Positions 1-7,639 of a stretch of 38,056 nucleotides of DNA are shown in pieces. The stretch spans positions 1 to 38,056 of the forward strand of contig NZ_JAVVQU010000031.1 in assembly GCF_036655075.1 (NCBI RefSeq). The letters run 5' to 3'. The position numbers and the translations under genes were made by a program. Positions within the stretch are counted from its first letter, which is position 1; the number at the start of each line of letters is the position of its first letter. This DNA comes from Holtiella sp036655075. Its GTDB lineage: Bacteria; Bacillota; Clostridia; Lachnospirales; Cellulosilyticaceae. Below the pieces are notes generated by a model, which was given only the letters and a program-made list of their open reading frames with translations, did no database searches and was not told the DNA's origin.

Positions 1-197
1 GGTCTCCTCTAAAGTTAATATTATATCTGGCTTCTGTGCACCTATCTTTCATAGCGATATACTATAGTAATATTTGCTTTGACACCACTTTACAAGTAAT
101 TAATTTCTAAGTTCCATAAAATACAAATGACCAAGTTCTGTATTTCTGTAAATACTATGTTTACCACACATAACTCTACAGAAAAGGACTTGATCAC

Positions 198-481
198 ATG
201 CATAGTATAGTATTAACACTAAATCATTATTTAAAACACTAACCGAATATCTTGATATCTATAAGCCACTATTTTATAAACGTAGCTTCAATAAGTTTCT
301 TATTTTTATCTGTTCAATCCTTGCAGTTCAAGAAATACGTTCTATTAAGTTCATCTATGAAAAGTTTATAAAGCATTACTTTGAAGGATGCCTTAATAGT
401 TTTTACTATTTTAATCTTATTATAAATATTATTTATCCACATTTAAACAAGTTTTTACAAAAATCTTATAATCATTCTTAA
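198..481 (+). pseudogene. IS transposase N-terminal remnant, frameshifted
   Basis: An ATG at 198 follows AGGA and opens a frame that starts MHSIVLTLNHYLK and then hits a stop. Shifting by one base in the A-run near 231-236 restores a frame that stays open to the TAA at 479-481 and includes KTLTEYLDIYKPLFYKR and ILAVQEIRSIKFIYEKF. The pattern of an N-terminal basic/aromatic helical region with SILAVQ-IRSIKF-YEKF is, from memory, that of clostridial IS4-like DDE transposases. Only about 95 residues remain and no catalytic domain follows. I read it as a dead 5' fragment of an insertion sequence. Family assignment is tentative; the restored long frame is directly visible. Confidence 0.5.
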
Positions 482-512
482 AAAGTTATAGTTCATTTTA
501 CAAACTTTTTAT

Positions 513-805
513 AAAAAAATATTTTTATTAGCAGGGTAGTTTTAAGTCTAACATCTTCAGTTTATGCTCAAGATATTACTCCATATGCTCCACCTCATTC
601 ACACTCACGGAAACTTACTGGTGGAAATGTAATGGGGCCAAGCATTTCAAGCCATAAAGTTAGAGTATATCAGAATGGTATTGTAAAAGAAGTTACGTGT
701 ACTACAAATACATATATGTATACAGAAAGTTATGAATGTACAGGATGTGGCGAACTTGGCGGAGATGCTTGGACTGAGGAAAGACATAGTGTTTCTCACT
801 CATAA
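513..805 (+). pseudogene. Small secreted protein gene with lost start and frameshift
   Basis: From about 533 a frame runs open to the TAA at 803-805: VVLSLTSSVYA, then QDITPYAPPHSHSRKLTGG and a tail with two CxxC-like cysteines (YECTGCGELGGD) ending HSVSHS. VVLSLTSSVYA looks like the end of a signal peptide with an A-x-A-like cleavage site. The usual front half, KKIFLLAG, lies one frame away at 513-536 and runs into TAG, as if one G were missing from the GGG run at 534-536. The codon before KK is TAT, not ATG, and there is no ribosome site. So the gene appears to have lost both its start and its frame, perhaps when the IS fragment ending at 481 inserted or decayed next to it. The mature part would be a short exported peptide of unknown function. 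Confidence 0.55.
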
Positions 806-820
806 TATTTCTCGTAGTTA

Positions 821-876
821 AATAAAAGGGTAGGATGTGCTACTTAAGTAGCACATCCTACCCTTTTATTTTTTTA
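821..876. terminator. Bidirectional terminator, 50-bp perfect palindrome
   Basis: Positions 821-870 form a perfect inverted repeat (arms 821-843 and 848-870 around TTAA) with AAAA on one flank and a T-run (869-876) on the other. It lies 16 bases after the stop of the broken secreted-peptide gene and could stop transcription from either side. Confidence 0.85.
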
Positions 877-1106
877 ATATTCCATCACTTAAATTGGGTA
901 ATAGCATTGTCAATATTTACACCAATCTAATTTCTTTCGGATCAGCTTCTACTCTCTTTCATCAAAACAAACTTCTTTTCATTTTCTCCTATTAGACATT
1001 TAAAATCACTCCTATGTATTTTTTAATAATGGGTATTAGGGTATCACCTAAAAATTTAAATCGTATTAAATTGACGGCTCCTGGTATTTCCCGCACACAT
1101 CCTAAT
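877..1106. other. Intergenic, nothing recognised
   Basis: About 230 AT-rich bases between two strong terminators. Short open frames exist on both strands, but none has a ribosome site or a recognisable motif. It may be further debris of the decayed strip at the left edge. Confidence 0.4.
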
Positions 1107-1163
1107 AAAAAACACCCTACATGTTGTCTTATGTTCCATAAGATAACATGTAGGGTGTTTTTT
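1107..1163. terminator. Terminator of the C39-like peptidase gene (bidirectional)
   Basis: A 27-bp stem (1107-1133 with 1137-1163, one G-U pair, 3-nt loop) is flanked by T-runs on both strands. It lies about 40 bases past the stop of the minus-strand peptidase gene. Confidence 0.85.
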
Positions 1164-1203
1164 TGTACTTTTAGATTAGTTAGTCATGGTTGGCCTAGAA
1201 GGT

Positions 1204-2022
1204 TTATTTTTCACCTGGTGGTGTAGCGACTAACCATTGTTGGTATTTTTGTGTTTCTGGTAGAATGTGTGAGTCATACCACATATAGAAAAATCTTTCT
1301 GCATTCGTATATATGTACCCATCTTGACTGTGGTCAGATGTATCATAAGGGTCTGCCATAATAATTACATCATCCGCTATCGTTTCTGTGCCCATTGTAT
1401 CGTATCCTATGATTGTTCTCCAATGTCCACCAAAATCTATATTTTCAACCATGATAGGTGTATCATTTTTTAGTTTCTCAATAACAAAGTCTCTGAAAAT
1501 CTCAGGTGTCGCAAAGCTATATCCTGTCTCATCAGCTTTCGTTAAACTTGATTCTACCTGCCATCCAATACGCTCAAAAAAGTGTACCATACCTGAGGTA
1601 GATGTCCCATATTCGCCTCTCTCATCTGCTATGCCTGCCTCTTGCTTGTTTGAGAAATTACGATCTTTATGTGTTTGCATAATGTCTGCAACCTCTAACT
1701 CATCATATTGAGTTTCTCCAAAATGATATAAAGTCATAAGTCCCGCTACTGCCCCACATGTATACTCTGTGGTTTGCTGATAGGTCTTGAACTTTGGTAA
1801 TAAGGTCAAAGTCTCTGTACTTTTCATATTATAAAAATCAAATACAGGGAAGTATGGCGATTGTACCACATTTCCTAATCCATCATAGGATGAAGCGCCT
1901 GATTCTAAATGGTTATAGCCTTCAGGAAACGGAATGAGATTCTCTTTAGTCACCTTTGCATAAGTAGTCATTCCCATTAAACATGTTACTCCAAGTAATA
2001 CAACTGATAATTTCTTTTTCAA
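1204..2022 (-). CDS. Secreted C39-like cysteine peptidase domain protein
   Basis: A predicted exported papain-fold protein of the peptidase C39-like group. The nucleophile is the Cys in TEYTCGAVAG (residue 89 from the TTG start), the His is in GGHWRTIIGYD (about 200) and the third residue is the Asp of MADPYD (about 224). I place the start at the TTG of 2022-2020: it is preceded by GGAG and gives MKKKLSVVLLGVTCLMGMTTYA, a clean signal peptide. An ATG at 2073 would add 17 polar residues before the hydrophobic core, and that ATG sits inside an inverted repeat. The signal peptide and the lack of an ABC transporter suggest an extracellular peptidase or transglutaminase-like enzyme rather than a bacteriocin exporter. 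Substrate unknown. Single gene, with its own terminator at 1107-1163. Confidence 0.75.
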   Translation of the reverse strand: MKKKLSVVLLGVTCLMGMTTYAKVTKENLIPFPEGYNHLESGASSYDGLGNVVQSPYFPVFDFYNMKSTETLTLLPKFKTYQQTTEYTCGAVAGLMTLYHFGETQYDELEVADIMQTHKDRNFSNKQEAGIADERGEYGTSTSGMVHFFERIGWQVESSLTKADETGYSFATPEIFRDFVIEKLKNDTPIMVENIDFGGHWRTIIGYDTMGTETIADDVIIMADPYDTSDHSQDGYIYTNAERFFYMWYDSHILPETQKYQQWLVATPPGEK

Positions 2023-2067
2023 TTCTTTGTCATCTCCAATACAATTATATTTTTGTTTAAAATTTTC

Positions 2068-2105
2068 ACTCATTTAAGATATCATAAATGAGTTGAAATT
2101 TCAAC
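2068..2105. promoter_or_regulatory. Paired inverted repeats upstream of the C39-like gene
   Basis: An 8-bp inverted repeat (2068-2075 and 2086-2093, spacer of 10) is followed by the perfect 14-bp palindrome GTTGAAATTTCAAC (2092-2105). Both lie 45-85 bases before the preferred TTG start. They are possible operator sites; no regulator is identified. Confidence 0.35.
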
Positions 2106-2164
2106 AGTTTTTTTATTACACCTTTACTCACTGTTTAGTATAAGTGTGACTTATTTTAACCGTT

Positions 2165-2745
2165 TTATTGTTTTTCTTTGCTTAATAAACCTTCTTTTCC
2201 TTTTTCGATACCTTCTTTAATACCTTCTTTAACACCCTCATCATGCAACAGTTTTCCAAGCTCAGTCATTTTAATTACCACCTTTACATTTTCGAGTTCT
2301 GCTCCACTTAAAAACTTATGAGCAAATGTATAAAGCATTGCTTGAACATCTGCCTTCTTACTCATAGGATAATCTTTCGATAGTTTAATGGCTTTAATAA
2401 TTTTAGCTTCTTTTGAAAGTTCTTCACCCATTAGAGGCGTAAAATAAGTTCTAATTGCTCTTTGTCCGTCAATTTCTTATTCTCTAGAAGTTTGTTTTCT
2501 ATGTCATTTAACACCATTGTAGCATCTTTATCAGCTAAACAAATAGCTCTTACATGATACTCATTAAATCCATTTACATAGCCTACTAAAGGGTCTTTAA
2601 TGTCCCCTGAATAAATGACATATGTATAAACCTGCTTTTGGGTTTGCTGATATAATAATACATCTTAGAGATTGAATCTTACTAAGTCTAATATTCCCTT
2701 ATCCGTGCTTTGAAATTCAAAATAGGTATATAAGTGTTGGCTTCA
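2165..2745 (-). pseudogene. Rpn/PD-(D/E)XK nuclease family transposase, broken
   Basis: Reading minus from 2745, the frame gives YFEFQSTDKGILDLVRFNL, the conserved FEFQS core of Rpn-type recombination-promoting nucleases. It is then cut by a TAA (2665-2667) where Tyr is expected. The same frame continues DVLLYQQTQKQVYTYVIYSG and on through the central region to about 2440. There a one-base deletion shifts the frame, and the last 88 residues (from ELILTPLMGEELSKE to the GVKEGIKEGIEKGKEG tail) follow in the next frame to the stop at 2165. The Gly-Lys-Glu-rich C-terminal tail is typical of the family. A further shift seems present near 2728 and the N-terminal third is absent. Dead copy. Confidence 0.75.
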
Positions 2746-2760
2746 ATGTGGCTCCTAGGT

Positions 2761-3005
2761 AAATTTGAAACCAACATCACAACTACATATCTTTCATCCA
2801 CTATGCTTCACCTACGATAGAAAGCTTACAAGTAAGTGGGCAAGACAAGTCCTTGGGTACACCTGTTTGAACACAGAAACTTGCAGTAACAAGTCAATGA
2901 GCCCTCTATTACCAACAGTTTGCTCGTTACAATATGCTGTAGCAAGGTAAACCCTTTGCCTACTCCTTAAAGCTTGATGTCACAAGAAGCTGGATGAAAT
3001 CTAAA
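2761..3005. other. Unidentified segment with nested stems
   Basis: No gene is supported. On either strand there are long but interrupted open frames without ribosome sites. The plus strand shows three nested complementary pairs: CTTGC/GCAAG (2880-2884 with 2942-2946), GTAAC/GTTAC (2886-2890 with 2926-2930) and GAGC/GCTC (2899-2902 with 2922-2925). The minus strand also carries a 23-codon frame ending SCDIKL. It may be part of a structured RNA, or intron or IS debris. I do not recognise the family. Confidence 0.3.
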
Positions 3006-3037
3006 TTTTCTCTGTGAGGCTTTGCCACAAACACAAA

Positions 3038-3092
3038 ACTAGCTTAAGTCTGTCATTAAAATGAGGGGGAATCGATTTGGGCTAGTTTTTGT
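3038..3092. terminator. Weak hairpin downstream of the protein fragment
   Basis: ACACAAAACTAGC and GCTAGTTTTTGTG form inverted arms about 12 bp long separated by roughly 30 bases. On the minus strand it lies just past the stop at 3117 and could be that gene's former terminator, though the loop is large. Confidence 0.35.
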
Positions 3093-3116
3093 GCGTTTAT
3101 TGAATAATTTCTACTT

Positions 3117-3279
3117 TTATCTTTTATAATTTGCTCTAAATACTTCAAAATTCTCTTTTATTCCATCATTGTGGATAAGTAAAGGGAGGTGAGGGCGCAA
3201 TAATAACTCACAAACTTTGTAATGGTGCTGGTATGTACCTTAACAGCAGAGTATTATCCCTACGGCTTGCTCTCGAATT
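3117..3279 (-). pseudogene. C-terminal fragment of an unknown protein, 3' side of the intron
   Basis: Minus-strand frames read NSRASRRDNTLLLRYIPAPL (from 3279) and then, after one frameshift near 3210, ELLLRPHLPLLIHNDGIKEN up to FRANYKR and a TAA at 3117. The join looks like one protein with a one-base slip. It has no start and lies directly beyond the group II intron's 3' end, so it may be part of the original target of the intron. No family recognised. Confidence 0.3.
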
Positions 3280-3296
3280 GTATTTGAATTGTCGCG

Positions 3297-3968
3297 GTCG
3301 AGTAGACAAGAGGATTACTCCCCTTCCCCCTCACAGAACCGGACTTGCGGATTTCCCGCATCCAGCTCTTCATGTCATCATTCGCATTTTATCTGCTATC
3401 CTTTAAAGTTTTGTTTTCACAATATGCCTTCTCTTTGTAAGTTTTGTGTTTCCCTCTTCAAGGCCTATGACACGTTACGTCCTTCCCTCCATGAACATTA
3501 CTTCACTTCTTCGGTACTACTACGTAATCCGACTAATTAGTTATTTTCTGACTTCCTTATTTATTCGTTCATCATACTCATCTCTGGGTATAAGAATAAC
3601 TAATTTCTCCCCAGTTGACTGACATATAACAATGATTAGCGTGCTACACCCTGCGGCCCCGAGTAAGTAATCATCTTCTCACCTTAACGATGATGATTAT
3701 GCTGTCTACACTTAACTCTCTCTGTCGCCAGAGACAGCCCAAGACTCGCTAATGGCTATTGGTTAGACTTTGTCATGCAGATTTTCCATTATGCTATATA
3801 TGTCGCCCTTATCTTGGCGTACTACCTGGTACCATTACAAAAGTGTTAACTTTTGTTTGCTACTGGATTTACACTGCTGAATATATTCTTTCCAGATTCC
3901 TAATTTACTGATATTCATGTGGTAACCCCCTTTTGAGATAGCATACCACTTATAGTCTCTTTACACAC
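3297..3968 (-). mobile_element. Group II intron ribozyme without an RT ORF
   Basis: Minus strand. The 5' end GTGTG (3968-3964) is the canonical group II start. Downstream I recognise stretches typical of mitochondrial-like (ML) clostridial introns, including GTCAGTCAACTGGGGAGA and GTCGGATTACGTAGTAGTA. Domain V is complete at 3368-3336: GAGCTGGATGCGG, a GAAAT loop, CCGCA and AGTCCGGTTC. It is followed by a domain VI stem and a CTACTCGAC end at 3297. The total of about 672 nt matches domains I-III plus V-VI. Family members with a maturase are about 2-2.5 kb, and here the domain IV position holds no ORF. Splicing would therefore need a maturase from elsewhere, or the element is dead. Exact ends are inferred from consensus. 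Confidence 0.8.
3336..3368 (-). ncRNA. Group II intron domain V
   Basis: A 33-nt hairpin with the conserved GAGC...GGUUC closing stem, an inner TGCGG/CCGCA stem and a GAAA-type loop. This is the catalytic centre of the intron and the strongest single piece of evidence for it. Confidence 0.8.
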
Positions 3969-4074
3969 GACGCCCTTTTATGTGGCACTTACATTCCACT
4001 TCTCCATTTCCCCTACTCCAGCAAACCCTGCAATACTTTTTTATTGGTTCATCTACTCAATCCTAAAACATAGA

Positions 4075-4115
4075 AAAGACACGGTATCAGTTTCCTCAAC
4101 TAATACCGTGTCTTT
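4075..4115 (-). terminator. ssrA terminator
   Basis: A 13-bp perfect stem (4075-4087 with 4103-4115) has a T-rich stretch on its minus-strand downstream side. It lies about 50 bases past the tmRNA 3' end. Confidence 0.85.
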
Positions 4116-4137
4116 ATCTTTTTCACTATTTTCTCCT

Positions 4138-4158
4138 ATAAGTTCTCTCAGAACTTAT
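4138..4158 (-). other. Short hairpin in the ssrA 3' trailer
   Basis: A 9-bp perfect stem (4138-4146 with 4150-4158) with a 3-nt loop begins 7 bases beyond the mature tmRNA end. It may mark the end for 3' trimming before CCA addition. Confidence 0.5.
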
Positions 4159-4165
4159 AATTCCA

Positions 4166-4511
4166 TGGAGGTGACGGGAATTGAACCCGTGTCCGAAAGT
4201 CCATACATTGTGGTCTCTACCATCATAGTCACTGTTTTAACATTCCCTCCATGAAACGCCCAGAGACAGGCTGTTCACTTCAGTAGCTTCATAAGTACGG
4301 CTAGGGGGCAAAGCTTAGCCCTAGACGTGGCCCGCTGAGTCGGAGTCTCGTTCTAGGCTGCGGGAGACCTAGAGGAGACTAAGCTGCTTAGGCAGCTAAT
4401 GCAAAATTATTATCTGCGTTTAATTTAAATGCCAGCTTTTAACGTAGACTCCGGCGTTCTACGGATGGCTGCCCCGACATACGTGACCCCCGTCGAAACC
4501 AGTGCACCCCC
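4166..4511 (-). ncRNA. ssrA: tmRNA (ssrA)
   Basis: Transfer-messenger RNA that rescues stalled ribosomes and tags the nascent chain for degradation. The 5' end GGGGGTG (4511-4505) pairs with CACCTCC at the 3' end (one G-U). TGGTTTCGACGGGG at the 5' side and GGACACGGGTTCAATTCCCG (TPsiC arm) at the 3' side are diagnostic. The tag frame starts at a GCA resume codon preceded by AAAC, as in E. coli, and reads ADNNFALAA followed by TAA. The discriminator A (4166) is followed by TGG, so the terminal CCA is not encoded and must be added by nucleotidyltransferase. The gene lies 56 bases downstream of smpB, its protein partner. A -10-like TATCAT 5 bases before the RNA start may drive it separately. Confidence 0.95.
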
Positions 4512-4567
4512 TTATTATGATAAGGGCACTTCTCTGAGAATACACATACTGTAAGGCAAAATTTGTC

Positions 4568-5038
4568 TTAGATGTTCTTGACTTTGAATTCACGCTCCGT
4601 TTGACGACGCATGTCTTTCTTGGCAATATCGTCACGTTTGTCGTGAGTTTTCTTACCTTTTGCAAGACCAATTTCTACTTTGACTAAACTTCCTTTGATG
4701 TATACTTTAAGCGGTACGATTGTCATACCTTGTGTGGAAATCTCACCGACAAGTTTATTGATTTCCTTTTTATGAAGGAGGAGTTTGCGTGTACGAAGGG
4801 GTTCTTTGTTAAAGATGTTCCCTTTCTCATAAGGATTGATATGCATATTGTAGATGAAGGCTTCTCCATCTTTAATACGGATAAAACTTTCCTTAATTGA
4901 GCCACTGCCTTGGCGGATGGATTTGACTTCTGTTCCAACCAGTACAATGCCCGCTTCAAACGTTTCTTCAATGAAGTAATCGTGATAGGCTTTTTTGTTT
5001 TGTGCAACAAGTTTATAGGCATTTGGATTTTTCGCCAT
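4568..5038 (-). CDS. smpB: SsrA-binding protein SmpB
   Basis: Cytosolic RNA-binding protein that delivers tmRNA to the empty A site of stalled ribosomes. At 156 residues it has the usual length. It shows the family pattern: N-terminal NKKAYHDYFIEETFEAGIVL, GTEVKSIRQG, INPYEKG, and a basic C-terminal tail KGKKTHDKRDDIAKKDMRRQ that mimics the mRNA in the decoding channel. The start ATG has GGGAG 8 bases upstream. A very good promoter (5076-5103) precedes it, and ssrA follows directly. Confidence 0.97.
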   Translation of the reverse strand: MAKNPNAYKLVAQNKKAYHDYFIEETFEAGIVLVGTEVKSIRQGSGSIKESFIRIKDGEAFIYNMHINPYEKGNIFNKEPLRTRKLLLHKKEINKLVGEISTQGMTIVPLKVYIKGSLVKVEIGLAKGKKTHDKRDDIAKKDMRRQTEREFKVKNI

Positions 5039-5075
5039 GACTGTTCTCCCTCTTTTAAAATGTAGTGCAACTTCT

Positions 5076-5103
5076 ATTATAGCATAACCTTATTATTTTT
5101 CAA
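5076..5103 (-). promoter_or_regulatory. smpB promoter
   Basis: On the minus strand TTGAAA (5103-5098), a 16-bp spacer and TATAAT (5081-5076) form a near-consensus sigma-A promoter. The start point would lie about 30 bases before the smpB ATG. Confidence 0.75.
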
Positions 5104-5140
5104 GTAGTCTTCTTGATTCTTCCAAAACAATAGGAATCCA

Positions 5141-5185
5141 AAAACCAACTGCCTACCTTCCCTCTTAGAGTTTGAGACAGTTGGC
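5141..5185 (-). terminator. recQ terminator
   Basis: A CCAACTG/CAGTTGG stem with an inner CTC/GAG pair is followed on the minus strand by TTTTT. It lies about 30 bases past the recQ stop. Confidence 0.7.
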
Positions 5186-5214
5186 CTTATTTTATACCTA
5201 TTGCAGCTTAACTT

Positions 5215-7395
5215 TTAAATTTTATTACAACGCTTCAACTTTTCTATCATTAATTTGATGGCTGTATAGCTCACCTCTTCTGGCAATGCCTCTTTAATCG
5301 GTTTTAAAAGGGTGATACCCACTTGCATAATAGCTGCTTCTATCAAAGGTTCTTGTTCTGGTGTCATAAATTGATATAAATCTATGTCCAATCCTTCTTC
5401 TACGCATTTCACCAAGTGATTTTCTACTGTAAATCGCGTAAGTCCTCGCTCCTTGGCAATGTCTTCTAGGGCATGCCCTTCTTGATACATCATATAAGTC
5501 GCTAGGTGACTATCTTTTTTCACCTCTTTTTTAAGAGTATCCCCTAGGGTACTACTACTTTTTTCTTTTTTTACTGGTTTGATAAGTTCTGGCTTTTCGA
5601 TTTGGTGCTCACTTACATAATTTTGAATGATGATTTCAAAGGCTTTACCATATTTCTCGTATTTAGCTCCACCTATCCCACTGATTTGAAGCATTTCTTC
5701 TTGAGTAGTTGGATAGTATTGACTCATCTCATTTAAAGTGGCATCTGAAAAGACAATAAACGGTGGAATGTGATAGTCCTCTGCCAATTTACTACGCAGT
5801 TGCTTAAGTTGGCTCATCAGTTCCATATCTAAAGGAAGCCTCTCTGCATCTTGTGCTTGCGCTATATCTTCTATACGAAGGGCAATGCGCATATTGACAG
5901 GTTGTTGCCCTCGAAGGACTTCATAACTTAGTGGTGCCAACCTTAAAATAGGAAACTTGTCCCCATCTAAAGCAATGTACTTTTCTGCAATCAGGAAAGA
6001 CATCATCTCCTTAATCACTTCTTTGCTATAATCTCGCATCAGTCCATAGGTAGATAAGGTTTGGAAGCCAAATTGACGAATCTTTTGGGTATTGCCTCCT
6101 TTTAATACATCTATAACCAAGACCATTCCAAAGCGCTCACCCATGCGTTTGATACAAGATAGGATTTTCTGAGCTTCTATAGTAATGTCTTGTTGGGCAA
6201 TCTCACTGTTACAGTTCCCACAGTGGTCACATAAGACAGTTGGCTGCTCGCCAAAGTAGCGTAAAATAGCATTTCTTAAGCACCCTTCTGTGTTACAGTA
6301 GTCCACCATCTGATTGAGTTTTTCATATTCTAGAGATAAATCTACCCCAAGTCCCGCATTTTCAATAAGTAGCCTATTGGTCATAATGTCTGAAGAAGCA
6401 TACAAGAGGGTACAAGTAGATTCCACACCATCTCGTCCTGCACGTCCTGCTTCTTGGTAGTAACTTTCCATATTCTTCGGCATGTTGTAGTGAAGGACAT
6501 AGCGAATGTTGGACTTATCAATCCCCATCCCAAAGGCATTGGTCGCAATCATGACTTGTGCCTTGTCAAAGAGGAAGTCCTCTTGGTTTTGTCCACGCTC
6601 ATGCTCACTCAGCCCTGCATGATAGCGCACCACGCGTATCCCCTTGCTTAAAAGCTTCTCATAAAGAGCATCCACGGACTTACGTGTGGAGCAGTAAATA
6701 ATCCCACTTTCTTCTTGATGTTTTTTCAAATAGTTTAAGGTGGCATCTAGCTTATGCTTAGGTCTTTCCACTTCAAAGTATAAGTTGGGACGGTCAAACC
6801 CTGTAGTCAGGGTATAGGGATTTTGAAGGCGTAAAAGGCTTAACATATCTTCCCTAACTTTTGGTGTTGCTGTAGCCGTAAAGGCACCAATCACCGGACG
6901 CTTCGGCAGGCTTTCAATAAATCTTGAAACACCTCTGTAGCTTGGTCGAAAGTCATGTCCCCATTGGCTCACGCAGTGTGCCTCATCAATAATGACATAG
7001 TCTAGGGGCAACTGCTCACATAAGCTTACAAAATCATAGGACTCTAAACGCTCTGGTGCCACATAGATCAGCTTATAGCGTCCTGCCTTGGCGCCTTCCA
7101 TAACCTCGTTATAGGCATATGTACTGAGCGTACTATTAATAAGGGCAGCCTCTATCCCCATCTCTCTTAAGGCATCCACTTGGTCTTTCATAAGGGAAAT
7201 TAGTGGGGAAACAACAAGACTTACACCACTCCCACAAAGGGCAGGTACTTGGTAACAAATAGACTTCCCAGCCCCTGTTGGCATAATACCTAGTACATCT
7301 TGTCCACTTATAAGGGCTTCAATAATTTCCGCTTGCCCTACTCTAAAACTACTGTATCCAAAATACTCTTTTAATATCTCAATTGGTTTCATCAC
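5215..7395 (-). CDS. recQ: ATP-dependent DNA helicase RecQ
   Basis: A 3'-to-5' DNA helicase for recombination and replication repair. Full length (726 residues) with helicase motifs in order: Walker A IMPTGAGKS (37-45), DEAH box IIDEAHCVSQWGHDFRP (135-151), TATAT, and motif VI YYQEAGRAGRDG. Next come the RecQ zinc-binding cysteines (CNTEGC...CDHCGNC, about 370-400), the RQC winged helix, an HRDC domain (about 525-600) and a C-terminal helix-turn-helix-like domain (LEDIAKERGLTRFTVENHL) seen in the long Firmicutes RecQ form. GTG at 7395 and the adjoining ATG at 7392 are both usable; AAAGGA lies just upstream. Monocistronic, with its own terminator at 5141-5185. Confidence 0.96.
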   Translation of the reverse strand: MMKPIEILKEYFGYSSFRVGQAEIIEALISGQDVLGIMPTGAGKSICYQVPALCGSGVSLVVSPLISLMKDQVDALREMGIEAALINSTLSTYAYNEVMEGAKAGRYKLIYVAPERLESYDFVSLCEQLPLDYVIIDEAHCVSQWGHDFRPSYRGVSRFIESLPKRPVIGAFTATATPKVREDMLSLLRLQNPYTLTTGFDRPNLYFEVERPKHKLDATLNYLKKHQEESGIIYCSTRKSVDALYEKLLSKGIRVVRYHAGLSEHERGQNQEDFLFDKAQVMIATNAFGMGIDKSNIRYVLHYNMPKNMESYYQEAGRAGRDGVESTCTLLYASSDIMTNRLLIENAGLGVDLSLEYEKLNQMVDYCNTEGCLRNAILRYFGEQPTVLCDHCGNCNSEIAQQDITIEAQKILSCIKRMGERFGMVLVIDVLKGGNTQKIRQFGFQTLSTYGLMRDYSKEVIKEMMSFLIAEKYIALDGDKFPILRLAPLSYEVLRGQQPVNMRIALRIEDIAQAQDAERLPLDMELMSQLKQLRSKLAEDYHIPPFIVFSDATLNEMSQYYPTTQEEMLQISGIGGAKYEKYGKAFEIIIQNYVSEHQIEKPELIKPVKKEKSSSTLGDTLKKEVKKDSHLATYMMYQEGHALEDIAKERGLTRFTVENHLVKCVEEGLDIDLYQFMTPEQEPLIEAAIMQVGITLLKPIKEALPEEVSYTAIKLMIEKLKRCNKI

Positions 7396-7639
7396 TTTTT
7401 ATCCTTTACACTAATCTCTTCATAATCATTATCTCTATCATACTATAATTTTTTCTTCAGTAGCTAGACTCTTTACATCTTTTTGTCATTTTATACAACT
7501 TCTTATTTATTAGGCATTCTGCGCATAAAGTATGTCCATTGTTTAGACTTAATTTACACATTAGTGTATAGAAATTCATCTTTAAAACGACTATACTAAT
7601 AGGATATGTCAAAATTTTATATAAGGGGGCTATACTTTC

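Noticed and set aside
1014..1226. 70-codon plus-strand ORF
   Set aside because: It runs through a terminator stem and has no ribosome site or family resemblance.
2765..2950. 61-codon plus-strand ORF (ends LQYAVAR)
   Set aside because: No ribosome site, lies in a segment with nested stems and an equally open opposite strand; more like non-coding DNA.
3289..3540. 83-codon plus-strand ORF
   Set aside because: Entirely antisense to group II intron domains V-VI and III.
3982..4254. 90-codon plus-strand ORF
   Set aside because: Antisense to the ssrA terminator and the tmRNA 3' end.
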